NCBI GenBank assembly: GCA_951804985.1
Contig: OX638135.1
Span: 69,609,333-69,673,332 of the forward strand
Direction of reading: 5' to 3'
Source of the DNA: Dryomyza anilis
Taxonomy: Eukaryota > Arthropoda > Insecta > Diptera > Dryomyzidae
Length of the DNA: 64,000 nucleotides
Under the pieces are notes generated by a model that ran no database searches, was not told the DNA's origin, and was given only the letters and a program-made list of their open reading frames with translations. Made by a program: the position numbers and the translations under genes. Below, in pieces: positions 32,640-44,480 of the stretch. Position 1 is the first letter of the stretch; each line of letters opens with the position of its first letter.

Positions 32640-35353
32640 TGGACACATTTTGAAAACATCTTGGTGCTCATGTCGCTTTATGTAGCTTAAAGATTTCTGA
32701 ATTGTTGATATCAGAAAACCGCTGGGCATTTGCTTAACTACTTCTTTGTGGAACATCTTGATGCTCATGTCGCTTTATTCAGAATATTATAGATTTCTGA
32801 ATTGATGATATCAGAAAACCGATATTGCATCGCTTCTTCTCTATGTGCGATGGAAGACATAATAATTTGACTTTTTATATACATTTTCAAGATCAATGTT
32901 GAATATTGATCCTGCATCTTGTATCTGGCAGTTGTAGTTTTATGATTAAAATTCAATCACTGCAATCTACTTGTGCTTGGTATATTCGTTTACATTCGTC
33001 ACAAGAAAAAGATTGATTTTAAGATATTTAAATTACTTGAATTAAAGTATGGTACATTATTTGAACTATTACTATTTATTTTATCTAAACTTAGTGTCAT
33101 GTAATGTATAGTTGTTTATGTATGCAATAACATTGAAATTAAATATTGTTTGTAATGTTTAACTAATTTGAAACACAGTTATTTAGTGTAGCACTAGCTT
33201 TAGTGTAATTTTAGTGATTATGTCCTTAGACCAATGGCTAAGATCGTCGTCTTATATGCGGAGGGACTCAATGCGGAGGACTCAATCCCCATACAATGCG
33301 TAAAATTAAAAAAAAAAAATATTTCATATAATTTTTTTTTTATAATAATATACGTACATAGAATATATTGTACATTAAATATATTGTATATACATATATT
33401 TATCATTTTAAATTTTCTCAAAAATTGTTGAATTTATTGTTAGTTACGTAAGCAAATGGTTTAAGCAATATGTATGTAATGGTAGCAAATTGTAGTAATT
33501 TAGCTGAAGTTTATGTTGCTTCGGGAAATCATAAATTTAGCAAAATTATGTTTGAATTTAAATTTGTACGTTTTTATTTTAGCATAAAATGTAATGCAAT
33601 TTTGTTATTAAATGTGGCTAAAATGGTTTTTGGGGACATTTAATTTAAAAGTATTTTTTTTTTTCTTTTTAACAAAGCATTGAATTGTAATTCGTATGAG
33701 AAAGTTTTCATTTTCTTCATTTTTTTAATCTGATTAAATTTTGTTTTAAAAATGTATTATTTTTCATATATTTTTGTTCTCTTTTTTTTTCTTCATTAAA
33801 AAAAAAATAATAGTTAATATCTGTTATTTATATATTTTTTTTCTTATCTTTTTATTTTTATATATATATATTTTTTTCTTCTCTTCTTATATTCTTCTTT
33901 TTTTCTCTTTAATAAACATTTTTATACCTCCTTCTTTTTTTTAAATTTTAGTTCTCCTTTTTTTTCATATTTTTTTTTCATATATATTTTTTTTATCTCT
34001 TTTTTTCTTTAAAGATTGAATAGTTTATATTATAATCTTTTTTTTTCTCTTTAATTAAAATTTGTTTCATATTTATATTTTTTTTTTCATATATATTTTT
34101 ATATCTCTATTTTTTCTTCTTTAAAAATTTAATAGTTAATATTATTATTTTTTCTTCATTTCTTTTCTTTTTAATAAAAATGTGTATGCTTCTTTTTTTT
34201 AAATCCCCATTTTTTTCATGTTTATTATAAGACGAGATGTCTTATTATATTTTTTGTTCACTCTTTTTTTTCTTTAAAATTTAAAAATTATTTAAAAAAA
34301 AAAAAAATAATATTTAATACCTTTATATATATTTTCTCCATTTTATTTATTTTACTAATATGTTTCCTCTTTTTTTTCGATTCAATTATTGAAACTTTTT
34401 TTTTTAATTTTAACTGCACTATATATTTTAATGCATTATTTTTTTTTTAATTTTATATTCTTTGTTTTTGTTTTATTTTTAATATTTGTTAAAAATTAAA
34501 TATTTAAATTTTAACTGTACTAAATATTTATATATTCTCTTTTTTTTTAATTTGAACACTAACTGATATTTTTTATTATATTTATAGTTGCGATTTATTT
34601 TTTAAACATGTTTAATATGTTATTATTTTATTTTCGTGTACTTATATAAGTTATATTATATGTTATTTATTTGCATTGTTTATGGTATCAAAAGAAACTG
34701 CAAGATCTGCATTTATATATTCCAGCTATGAATGCTCGCTTCACGTATGATATTCATACGTTCGCACACATTGCATACGTGCTTCAGCATGAAACACTTG
34801 GGTGTAATGACACTTTTCAAGGTTTGATAGCTTGCGCTATTAATATAGGTCAGTAATGCCATTGTTGGTTTGCGTTATCTGCATTGAATACGACAGTTTT
34901 ATGACGAATTTTCATTTAATTTTATATGAAGGCAATTTGTTGCATTTGCTTAGTTTATTTCTTTTCTCAATTGATGATTATCTAACTTAAAATTATAAGT
35001 TCTTCTCCTAAATTAGTTATATATAAAAACATTTATTACTAAATTATTCTTTTTAATATGTCCAATGTTTTTTTTTTTTTTGTATTATTATTTTTTTCTG
35101 TTTTTACTTACAGTTTTTCTAAACTATTTATGTTTATTCCTTCCTCTAAATTACGAGTTATTTAAGGTCTTCTTTAATGATTACTCTATATCTTATGATT
35201 AGATTTATTTTTTCTATATGTTGCAAAATATTTTCATAACGTTGCAATCTACGAGTTTAATTGTCAACGCATAGCTAATTGGTTTTATATTGTTACTTTT
35301 ATGGTTTCTAACCTAGGGAAATATTATAATATTTTAAGTTTTAACGGCATACA
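32640..35353 (-). other. A-rich non-coding 3' region of Gypsy-A copy 2
   Basis: Counterpart of 3110-6857, including the tRNA-like segment (33234-33310) and the T-run and TTTCTT-like tracts at 33650-34580. No envelope-like or other credible frame. It lacks the 714-bp TIR element of copy 1. Confidence 0.7.
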
Positions 35354-36482
35354 CTATTTGTGATATGCCTTTAACAAATTATTGTGAATTTTATTATCTT
35401 TGTTTTTGATCAATATCGTCGTGGTCACTGGCCCACTTCCCTCTACGACCACGTAGGGTCCCTTCCAAATTGGAGAGAACTTATTCTTCCTAGTTTGGTT
35501 TTTCATTAAAACCATGTGGTGTGGTTTGAATTGTATAGGGTTGAGGTTCTTTTCGTATTGTTTTTTTGACACCTCCTTGGCTCTACATTGATTTTGCCTG
35601 ACGATCTCGTGTGATCGCTGTATTTGGTACTTTAGTACCTTATTGTAGTCTTCTGCGTTATATAAAGGTGAACATTTACGCTTTAAATTCGTAGGCATGT
35701 CGAAGTCAAACCCGTACAACGTACGGAATGGTGTTTGACCCGTCGACGTATGCACCGTGTTATTATGAACATGCATTGCAGAATTTAACCATTGGTCCCA
35801 GTTTGACCCATCCTCTTTAGCAAAACTACGTAAATATTCAGCTAGTGGACGATGACTTCGTTCCAATGACCCATTAGCCTGCGGATGGTAGGGTGTTATA
35901 TGTAATTTTTTAATTCCTAACAATTTACATGTATCCGAAAATAGTTTGGAAACGAAGTTCGATCCATTGTACCAATATTTTGGGTATATTGTGGCGTGTA
36001 ACTATTTCGTAGAAGAATGCTTTTGCTACGGTGTTGGCTTCCGCATCGGGTATAGCCACACAGCACATAAATTTAGAAAAATCGTCCTGAAACGTTAAGA
36101 TGTATTTATTCCCTTAAATGGTTTCAGGCAGAATACCCACCAGGTCCATGTACACTTTGTCAAAGTGTCTGACTGGCGTATCAGTTAGAACCATTGGCAT
36201 ATTCATCAGCCTTGAACTCTTGTTTACCTGACATTTTGAACAATTTTTCACATAATCCTTTATTTGCTTCTGCATACCCTTCCATCGGTACTGTTGCCAT
36301 ATTCTTAAAAATGTTTTTACGCCACCTTGGTGACCACCTAACGATGAATCGTGAAAAGACTTAATTACCGTCTCTATATCCCGGGGATCAGTTAGAATTA
36401 TTATATTGTCATTTTCCTTTGTTATCAAATCATCAGGATCGCATTCTGACTGTTTCTTATCGTCTTCCTTGTTTCTTTTCAT
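35354..36482 (-). pseudogene. Gypsy-A integrase, copy 2 (broken)
   Basis: Frame 36482-36114 holds the zinc-binding HHCC domain (SFHDSSLGGHQGGVKTFLRI then CSKCQ) and the first core aspartate in YMDLVGILPETI, ending at a TAA at 36114-36116. The middle of the core is out of frame. Frame 35923-35354 gives the final acidic residue (NGSLERSHR) and the C-terminal domain. That frame differs from copy 1 by one residue in 189, and the same TAA and frameshift occur in both copies. Confidence 0.88.
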
Positions 36483-36591
36483 GGTTTTTGAACGTGTTTA
36501 TACTACAACTACTTTTTCAGTATTATTCGGTATGTGGCTAAGCGCATCTGCGTTTAAATTACTTTCTCTCGGTTTATAATGCATTTCGAAA

Positions 36592-38290
36592 TCATATTCC
36601 GATAATTTGTGTCGGAAACGCGCAAGACGTGATGCCTAAAAATGCTTGAACTTCCTTCCTATTTTTCGGAACTGGAATATTTTTTACACACCCTACTTTG
36701 GCTGGGTCTGGTAGGGCACCTAACTCAGAACACTTATGTCCTAAATATATAACTTCGCGTCGCAAAAACTGACATTTTTCTGTATTTAATTTCAAATTAT
36801 GTTCTCTTAGCTTTTGCAAAACCTTGCATAGCATATGCTCGTGTTCTACTAAATTATTTCCATAAACCACTATGTCATCTAAATAAACGAAATAGTCAAT
36901 ACCCTGTAAACCTGTTAGCATGTGGTTCATTATCCTATGAAACGTGGCAGGTGCTCCCCTTAAACCGATTGGCATTCTGTTAAATTTGAAATGTCCAAGA
37001 CCTGTACTGAAAGCAGTTTTTTCTTTGACACTATCTTCAACTAGAACCTGATGGTAACCACTGGCTAAATCTAGTGTTGAAAAATACCGACTATGACCTA
37101 ACTGGTCTAAAATCTAATCTATTCGTGGTATAGGAAATACCTGTTTGATGGTGACGTCATTTAATTTTCGGAAATCTATAACCAGTCTCCATTTCTTATT
37201 GCCATCTTTATCGCCCTTTTTAGGTACCAATAATAATGGGGAATTCCAAGGCGACATGCTTGGTGAAATAATTCCATCGTCTAACATCTTTGATACTTGT
37301 CTATTAATCTCATTTCTATGCATATGAGGAAGTTTATACTGTTTCTGATTTATTGGTGGTTGATTCCATTGTGTGGGTATTTCATGTTTTAATATCGGAG
37401 TGAATGTTAATTCATCCCCATCCAAATGAAAAACGTCATGATATGACAAGCAAATATTTTGCAAAGATGCCACTTCTTCTTTATTTAATGATTCATCGAT
37501 CTTTACATTCCCTAATATTCTATCAATTCTATTTTTTATATTAACCGAGTTTATTGTATTTATTGTAGAACTCGCCTTTGTTGCTTCTATATATTTGTTA
37601 AAATTTGAAAATTGTGGTTTGAAATTGCTATCAATGGTCACCTCCTTATCGGTGGCACTTAAAATTGATGCATATACTCTATTTCTTTTAACATTTGTTA
37701 AACTCTCTCCCAAATATACTCCTGGCAGAATTTCCTGTTTGTACAACAAAACTATAGGAATTCTTGTTCTTAACGGCAGTGATACAACCATGGCCGTTCT
37801 GGGCTGTACCCTGATTAGTTTATTAAAATTAATATTTTCTATGTCTTGCAATGATTTTAATGGAATTTTAACAAGGTGATTTTTGTCTTCATCAAAAAAT
37901 GTAATTTTTTTATTTAACGCATTTATTATAGATCTCTTCCAGAGATTGTCACGCCCGACTATTCCATCTGCTGGTACCCCTTGTTCAAGTGACACAACGT
38001 GTAGCGTTAAACTCAGGTTTTCTATGTTTATGTGCTGAATCTTAGTGGAGCCTACGGTTCTAACGCATCCACCAAAAGCACCACTCAGATCTTTCTGAAT
38101 ATTTTTATTAAAATTCGGCAAATGTGCCATCCTATTTTCTTTAATCAGGCTGGCCTCAGCTCCAGAATCTACTAACTAAGTAAGTTTTTCATTTTTTGCT
38201 GCCTTGCAAGGTACTTCAATGAACACATCACTCGTATCGGATATCTTGAAACACTCTGCATGCCGGTTAAATATTTTACAATGCATGCCT
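36592..38290 (-). pseudogene. Gypsy-A protease, linker and RT, copy 2 (broken)
   Basis: 38130-37114 runs from just after the protease active site through the linker into RT (SPWNSPLLLVPKKGDKDGNK, RLVIDFRKLND) and stops at a TAG where copy 1 has a glutamate codon. 36975-36592 resumes with GLRGAPATFHRIMNH and the catalytic FVYLDDIVVYG, then reaches a deletion at about 36633 that removes the thumb and RNase H (8143-8578 in copy 1). The protease active-site region (38130-38200) has a stop. Non-functional. Confidence 0.88.
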
Positions 38291-38440
38291 AATTGCGAAG
38301 CTAATTTCATTTTCCTCGACATAAATTTACTCTTAAAATTATTAGCAATTGAAGACAATTTAATTTGAAAAATCGTGAATTTATTATAAGAATGTATCCA
38401 CAGTCTTGCCAGACGTTTGATCTACAATTCAAAAATTTTC

Positions 38441-38740
38441 AGGGCAGTTAATTTCAACTTTCTTTTTATTTTATTTACTTTTGATTTTATTTTTCTTGAT
38501 TTTAATATTTTTAAATTCCGATTCAATTGGTTTTATTTTCTTTACTTTATTTGCTTTCTTTATAATTTGTTTATTTTTAATTTTCTTAATTCCTATATTC
38601 TGTTCATTATTCGCGTCAAGTTGTGTATTATTATTATTATTTAGTTTTTTATATGTTTTGTTGGAATATTTCTATCTTCATTAATATGTATTTTTATTTT
38701 TTGTTCTTCATTTTCTGCGTTAATCATATTCGCTGTTTTA
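38441..38740 (-). other. Lysine/asparagine-rich linker region, copy 2
   Basis: Sense-strand A-rich tract matching 10438-10698 of copy 1, with frame breaks. Confidence 0.45.
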
Positions 38741-38933
38741 TTTTGTTGTAGTGTCCTCTTTGGAACTTCTACAACAACTGGCCTTACTACACTATTTGCT
38801 TAAAGTCCCCAGTTTAGTGTCCTTGACTGGGCCCCTGGTAGTTTCCCTGTAGAATGGTATTATTGTTCCATGCATCATATTTGCGTTTGGCATAACAATT
38901 CATAATAACATGTCCGTCCTTTCTGCACCAAGT

Positions 38934-40190
38934 TCAATATTTAGCGGGCCTGTTTGCAAAATTCCCATTACCATTATTTCCTTGAAAAACTTGTGTATCG
39001 CTTTTAACACGACTATCCCCCTCGACGTGTCCCCCTCTATGGCACCAATCGCATCTCAATCCTGGAGCACTCTCGCCTTGGTTCTGGATACCACCTTGAC
39101 CATTTACCTGAGGTACGGGTGGCTGACTTCCTTGGGGAGCAGTATGTCCTGGAAAAACATTCCGACCCGAACGATCTGCACACTGTTCATGTCCATAAGT
39201 ACGACAGTCACTGCAATACGGAGTGTTTCTCCGTGTATAACATTCATACCTCAGATGTCCCTTCTTCTTGCAAAAAGAACATGTAGTTATAGGCTGCTTC
39301 ATACCTACATTTTGTGTTTTGTCTTCCGTCTCCTTTTCTTCATTGCCTTCATTCTTCAGGTAGCCAGATGCATTACGATTATTTGGCATGAAGGCCGATG
39401 AGGGCTCATTGAAATGGACTTGTCTATGCCCGTTAACTCTGCTGACTCCCTTTGTATCATCGCATGGTCCAATGCCTCTTCCACCAATTTCTCCAGTGTT
39501 GTTTGCTTACTGCTCAACATGAGCATTCGCAAAGTGTAATCCCGAAGTCCTAACTTAAATGAGCTTTTAACTAAATTATTCAATTCATTAACGAACACGT
39601 CGTCTTTCGTATCATTATATTTACATTTAATCGTGCTTAATGCTGCCGATTGCAGGTTAACCAAACGCCTCGAGAAAGATCTAATACTTTCCCCTGGATA
39701 CTGAGATGCCTTTCTAATGTCATATTGAATGGCATCTACTGACCTACATTCCAAGTACGTATTACTTAACAGATTGTATAAATCATCTATTGTGTCAAAC
39801 TCCTTTGAACTTACTATGTCAAAAGCATCTCCCTGTAAACGAACCCTAACGCCATTAAAAAACTCCTTCATTTGTTCAGGCTTCAGTTCTTCCCTCACCA
39901 CTTCACATCCTTCAATAAAACGGGTAAGATCCGTTCTCAGCGATGATGAGTCTGCACCTGCAAAATCTGGCACAGCATTTTTAACGAATTTCGCGACTTC
40001 GCCTAATCCGATGTTGGCATGTGTTGTGATGTCGTCACTTTCTATGGTATCCTTGTGGTATAAGGATGTCTCGTGCGCTGTCTTAACCTCCTCGTTTAAA
40101 TATCTAATACGCGCGTTTAACTCCTGTATTTTGTTGTTCGCTTCCTCCAACGTCGCGTACTCCTCCCTTGCCTGCGTCTGACAGAATTAT
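38934..40190 (-). pseudogene. Gypsy-A gag, copy 2
   Basis: Frame 40150-39356 (264 codons) starts in the coiled-coil segment (NNKIQELNARIRYLNEEV), continues through capsid (VPDFAGADSSSLRTDLTRFI, SNTYLECRSVDAIQYDIRKA) and ends near ESAELTGI. After a frame change, 39389-38934 supplies nucleocapsid: knuckles CSFCKKKGHLRYEC and CSDCRTYGHEQC, and CDWCHRGGHVEGDS in which the last cysteine of the copy 1 knuckle is serine. A proline/glutamine-rich spacer separates the knuckles. The N-terminus beyond 40150 is disrupted. Confidence 0.87.
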
Positions 40191-40762
40191 TTATTGATTC
40201 CTCAGAAATATTCTTTTCTTTCAATTAATTTCTTAATCTTTCTAATTCAACATTTTCTGCTAAATCAGATTTAATTTTTAAATTCTGGAAATTTAGTTAA
40301 GTATTTTATCTGCCTCCTCTAATTTAGATAAATGCAGAATTCTAGATATATTAACTTTTAATAATGCTGTATTATATTTATTTTGTATTGTTGGTACAAA
40401 TTGCGACCATCATTTTTCAACAAATCTGTTCAATTCGCTAGATTGCTTTTGAATATACGCATTTAATTTATTAGCATCTGTCATTAAATATTTTCAATCA
40501 ATTTAAAACGGTATCTTTATGTTTTAATTAAAAAAAATTAATTTCATTTAGTTGTAATTGAAAATTTCAATGAAAGAAAAAAGTTACCCAAATAACAACG
40601 AAATCAATTTTGGCATTCATGTGTTACTCAAGATTGTAAACAAAAAATTCAACAATGATTTTTTAATATAAAATTTCTGTTATTTTTAAAATCATAACAG
40701 CAATCAGCACTGTGTTCACACGCTTTAAAATTATTTCAAATTATTTAGTTTTTATTTGTAAT

Positions 40763-41220
40763 ACACTGGAGGGTCCGTAGTTTGGATTCTCAGTGTTATT
40801 TCAATTATTATATTGTCCTTTTTCTTTTCAGACAATTTGTAAAATTTCGATTTTTTTAATAAAAATATGATTAAATCAAAATTTATATAATCACTGTTAC
40901 TATGTAATTGTCAAGTGTAAACTTATTATTTAGAATATTATAAAATATTAAAATTTTAAATATTTCTAAATTTTACTACATTCGGAAAAATATATTGTTT
41001 TTTTTATCGCATTTTATTTTTCATTTAATTTGATAAAAAAATTAATTCTCTTTTTCAACAGCCATCCATGCTGCGAAAAACTGATACGTTTTGACAATAA
41101 ATATTTGTGTGAATTTATAGTGTTATCGTTTTATATTTAATGAAAATTATAATTTGCATGCTAATAGTATGAATTATTTTATTATACACTAGAGGGTCCT
41201 GATTTCGGATTCGCAGTGTG
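40763..41220 (-). repeat. Hairpin motif pair in the Gypsy-A copy 2 leader
   Basis: Units at 40763-40797 and 41185-41220 match those at 13911-14066: ACACTGG and CAGTGT arms around GGGTCCGTAGTTTGGATT, the second unit more diverged. Confidence 0.6.
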
Positions 41221-41482
41221 TATTTTCTTTTATATATTTGATTTTTTTTTTATATTTTTTTATATTATTTAGAATGTTAAACATTTTTTATTTATAAATT
41301 TAAAAAACTCTCTATAACAAAAAAAAAAAAAAAACAAAATATAATTAAATCTAGTTTTCAAAGCTCCCCTTTTTTTAAAAATTAATTTTAAATTTTTATT
41401 TAAATTAAAATTTTTTAATCACTTACCATTTTCGTTACTTTTCCTGCTTCCTTCCACTCTCGGTCCTTGAGAGGTTGGTACC

Positions 41483-41500
41483 GACGTACCGACTGCGCCA
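41483..41500 (-). other. Primer-binding site of Gypsy-A copy 2
   Basis: Minus strand TGGCGCAGTCGGTACGTC, two bases from the LTR. One difference from copy 1. Confidence 0.8.
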
Positions 41501-41502
41501 AA

Positions 41503-42201
41503 TATTGTAAAATTTTAACATATGCGGTGATGTTCTAAGTTCTCCTCAATGCTTCTTACTTTATTATTTAAATAATTAGACTGGAACCACTTTATATTTT
41601 TATAACACTTTATTAATTTTACTACCTCCACTTGAGGCTCACTAAACTACTCTCAATTAAATTGCAACGAAAGGTCTTAACAATACCTTCGTTGCAAGCT
41701 TTTCTTAAATTCTATTCTCACTATGTTCTAGTGAGTTTTCACTTTCACTCAATTTTGGTGTACGCGACTTTTGAAGAAAGTCCGACTTGCAGTTTTTGGC
41801 TGACACCAATTGCGAAATATCAGAATTGTTGGCAAACGCTGCTTTGCTTATTTTAACATAGACCCAAAATTATGCAATGGAAAATTGTATTGCAAGCCTC
41901 TTGAAAGAGGTGTGGTCCAAGTAAAGCTTTAGCGCTTTGCCAAAATATTGCCAGCTTCTGTTAATTGTGCAAGCTAACCTGAAAGAGGCGTGTTCTATGC
42001 AAAGCTTTAGCACTTTGCCAAATTATTATCATTGTTGCCAACATGAAGCGTTGGGACAATGCTATGAACATGTTACTGTACAACATGAGTTCAACATGAT
42101 ATGAAAAACATGATGCGCTCAACATGTGCACAGCAACATCCAAAACTGAATGAATAGTGAAGAACCATAAAGAAAAGAAAAATGTGTGATTATTCACAAC
42201 A
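41503..42201 (-). repeat. 5' LTR of Gypsy-A copy 2
   Basis: 699 bp, pairing with 28941-29606 across its whole length, including the inner 120 bp that copy 1's LTR lacks. The first TG has become TA. It ends ACAACA at 42201. Confidence 0.92.
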
Positions 42202-42840
42202 CTGGGAGAGTTTATGCCTCTGCCCACAACTTTCTACTGTGGAGTTTATACGTCCGCCCGGTTAACTAATTTCTACTAGGAGAGTTTATGACTCTGCCCA
42301 CAACTTACTACTGGGGAGTTTATACTTCCGCCCGGTTAACTAATTTTTACTGGGAGAGTTTATGCCTCTACCCACAACTTACTACTGGGGAGTTTATACC
42401 TCCGCCCGGTTAACTAATTTCTACTTGGAGAGTTTATGCCTCTGCCCACTACAACTACTAGTTCGATCCGTACGAGGTCGTCGCCAGCTTTGAACTTCCT
42501 GATTGCTGCAATTGTGTCTCCTTTTATACAATTTCTTGTGTCGATCACCGTGTGTTTTGTTGTTGCGTAGTCTATGCAGTTGTTGTTGCCCGCTTTGATG
42601 TTGTTGTGTTACAGCCTATCCGTAGCATAGTTGTTGCTTGTATTCCTGTTGTTGCTTGTTTTCATGTGCGTAGTGCCCTTGCTGCTGTTTGTGGTCGAAT
42701 TGCATTGTTAGTGTATTTTTCTGTTTAATATATTAGCAATATGTAAAGTATATAATTAGTTTATATATTTAAATTAATAAAAATATATTTAACAAGCACT
42801 GTGGGATCAAATTTGAAGTATAAAAATTTGTGTCCTCACA
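42202..42840 (-). repeat. Gypsy-B 3' LTR: 74-bp array, right part, and promoter region
   Basis: 42202-42450 continues the tandem array of 28500-28940. 42450-42840 is unique, with a TATA box on the minus strand (TATAAAAGG, 42519-42527). It ends CCTCACA at 42840 against a polypurine tract. Read on the minus strand, transcription starting below the TATA box would run through the array. Confidence 0.65.
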
Positions 42841-42851
42841 TCCTCCCCTTA
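42841..42851 (-). other. Polypurine tract of Gypsy-B
   Basis: Minus strand TAAGGGGAGGA directly followed by TGTGAGGACACA. Confidence 0.75.
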
Positions 42852-43373
42852 CTTCGATTAAAAATTGTTACATACGTGATCGATCTATATTTAAAATAAT
42901 AAAATATAGTTATACTTGCGTATTCTTTGTTTATTTTGTAGCTTATGTTCCATCGTTAAGCAGCTGACCTCCATTTTAGAGTGGGAACGTATCAGCACGT
43001 GATACCAGCTGATCTATATCTTCATGTTGGCTCATCTGATATTTTTACGGTAGTTTCGGAATACTTCCAAAAAATGACAGGGTGATCTGAAAACAAAAAA
43101 TTTGTTAATTTATATAAAATTTGTCGTTTGAACATTTTCTGCCATTTGATTTGTCACACAAGAGAGTTTAGTTCTTGAACTTCTATTTGTGGTTTAAAAA
43201 TAGGGCGTGGTAGATTTATGAACGGTAACTTCTCACCGTAATGTCCATTTTATTTGCGGTGTTACTATTTGTGTCTACCGCCTTCAATTGATTGATGACA
43301 CCCTTTATACTTTTTGCGTTTCAATATATTTTGGACAAAGCTCCCTTTGTTCACGGTAATTTCATCGTAACTT
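42852..43373 (-). other. Gypsy-B 3' untranslated region
   Basis: Between integrase and the polypurine tract. No credible reading frame on either strand. Confidence 0.6.
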
Positions 43374-44438
43374 TCATCGTGAGTTGCATTTCAGGTTATA
43401 ATATCTGGCCTGGTCCTGCGCTGCACGATCCATGTTTCGGCGTACAAAGGTAAATAACTCTCGTAAACGCTTACTTCTTTCGTCAGGTATCTGCTGATCA
43501 TGACCAGTGCCAAACGTGCACTCGTCATATAATGCTTTTGGCAGACGGGGCTCGCGTCCTTGTATCAAATACGCCAGACTGTAGCCCTTGGTTTCAGAAA
43601 CGCTCTTATTTACCGCTAGTGTCAGCTCTGGTAGCAGTTCATCCCACAGTCTTTGAATTTCCCCTGTAAGCTGCACAATCATAGTCTTGACTGTTCTGTT
43701 TGCTCTTTCAGTCGGATTTTCTTGCGGAGTGTATGGCGCCGTAAATTAATGTTTCACGCCCATATCAGCCAAGAACTTTCGAAACATTCGGCTTGTAAAT
43801 TGTGTCCCATTGTCGGTAATTAAAACATTCGGCCCTCCAAATCTCGCCAGTATTCTTTCTTTGAAGGCTTTGCAGAGTGTTTCGCTGGTAGCTTTTCTTA
43901 GCGGTACCATCTCGGTCCACTTCGAAAACTTATGAAACATGACCAGCATCATGGTGTTGCCATGCTTTGATCTTGGCAATGGTCCAACGAAGTCTGCACA
44001 TAGCATGGCGCGGGGCTCCTGTGCTATTTCGTCAACATCTTTACTACAGGTTGTTGTTGGCTTGCTTTGTACTTTTGGCCGTACGTATTTACACACCTGG
44101 CGGAACATTCCAAGCCAGTAGTACCTGTTGGCTATGCGTGCGATCGTCTTTCTCACCCCAAGATGCCCTGCGGTCGTCCCGTCGTGATTCTCACTGAGTA
44201 CTCTATCCCTATGGTAACTCGGCACACAGAGTTTCCACGGCGTGCAATCTTCGTCACCATTCTGCCTCGGTATGTGACGGTACAAATAACCTTCCTCGAA
44301 CACATAAACAGCGTATTTTTCTAGTTTTGCCTTCACTTCTGCTGTGCGTTGTTCTAGCCATGCACACCTTTTCTCCCCTTCATCCGTAATCGTGCGAAGA
44401 GTTGCTAATGGTTGCCGAGAGAGCGCGACAGCTACCAC
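43374..44438 (-). pseudogene. Gypsy-B integrase (one in-frame stop)
   Basis: A single frame, 44438-43374, broken only by a TAA near 43747. The zinc-binding region has both histidines (ENHDGTTAGHLGV) and one clear cysteine (QVCKYV); the second cysteine of the HHCC set is not evident. The core shows the first aspartate in CADFVGPLPRSKHG, the second in LITDNGTQFTSRMF, and the final glutamate after the stop in PQENPTERANR. The C-terminal part (DELLPELTLAVNKSVSETKG) follows. A nearly intact but inactive copy. Confidence 0.88.
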
Positions 44439-44480
44439 ATTCAGCTTACCTTTTCGATATTGAATATCTAATGTGTGATG

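Larger units (their letters stand above)
28941..42201 (-). mobile_element. Ty3/gypsy element Gypsy-A, copy 2 (complete, nested)
   Basis: Both LTRs present (28941-29606 and 41503-42201), polypurine tract 29607-29620 and primer site 41483-41500. Inserted in the 74-bp array: the left flank ends TTGG and the right flank begins CTGG, a 4-bp duplication with one change. Secondary insertions are a TIR element 29621-30514, a LINE fragment about 30740-32095 and a SINE 32315-32627. Pol has a nonsense codon in RT, an approximately 440-bp deletion that removes RNase H, and the same broken integrase as copy 1. Confidence 0.9.
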
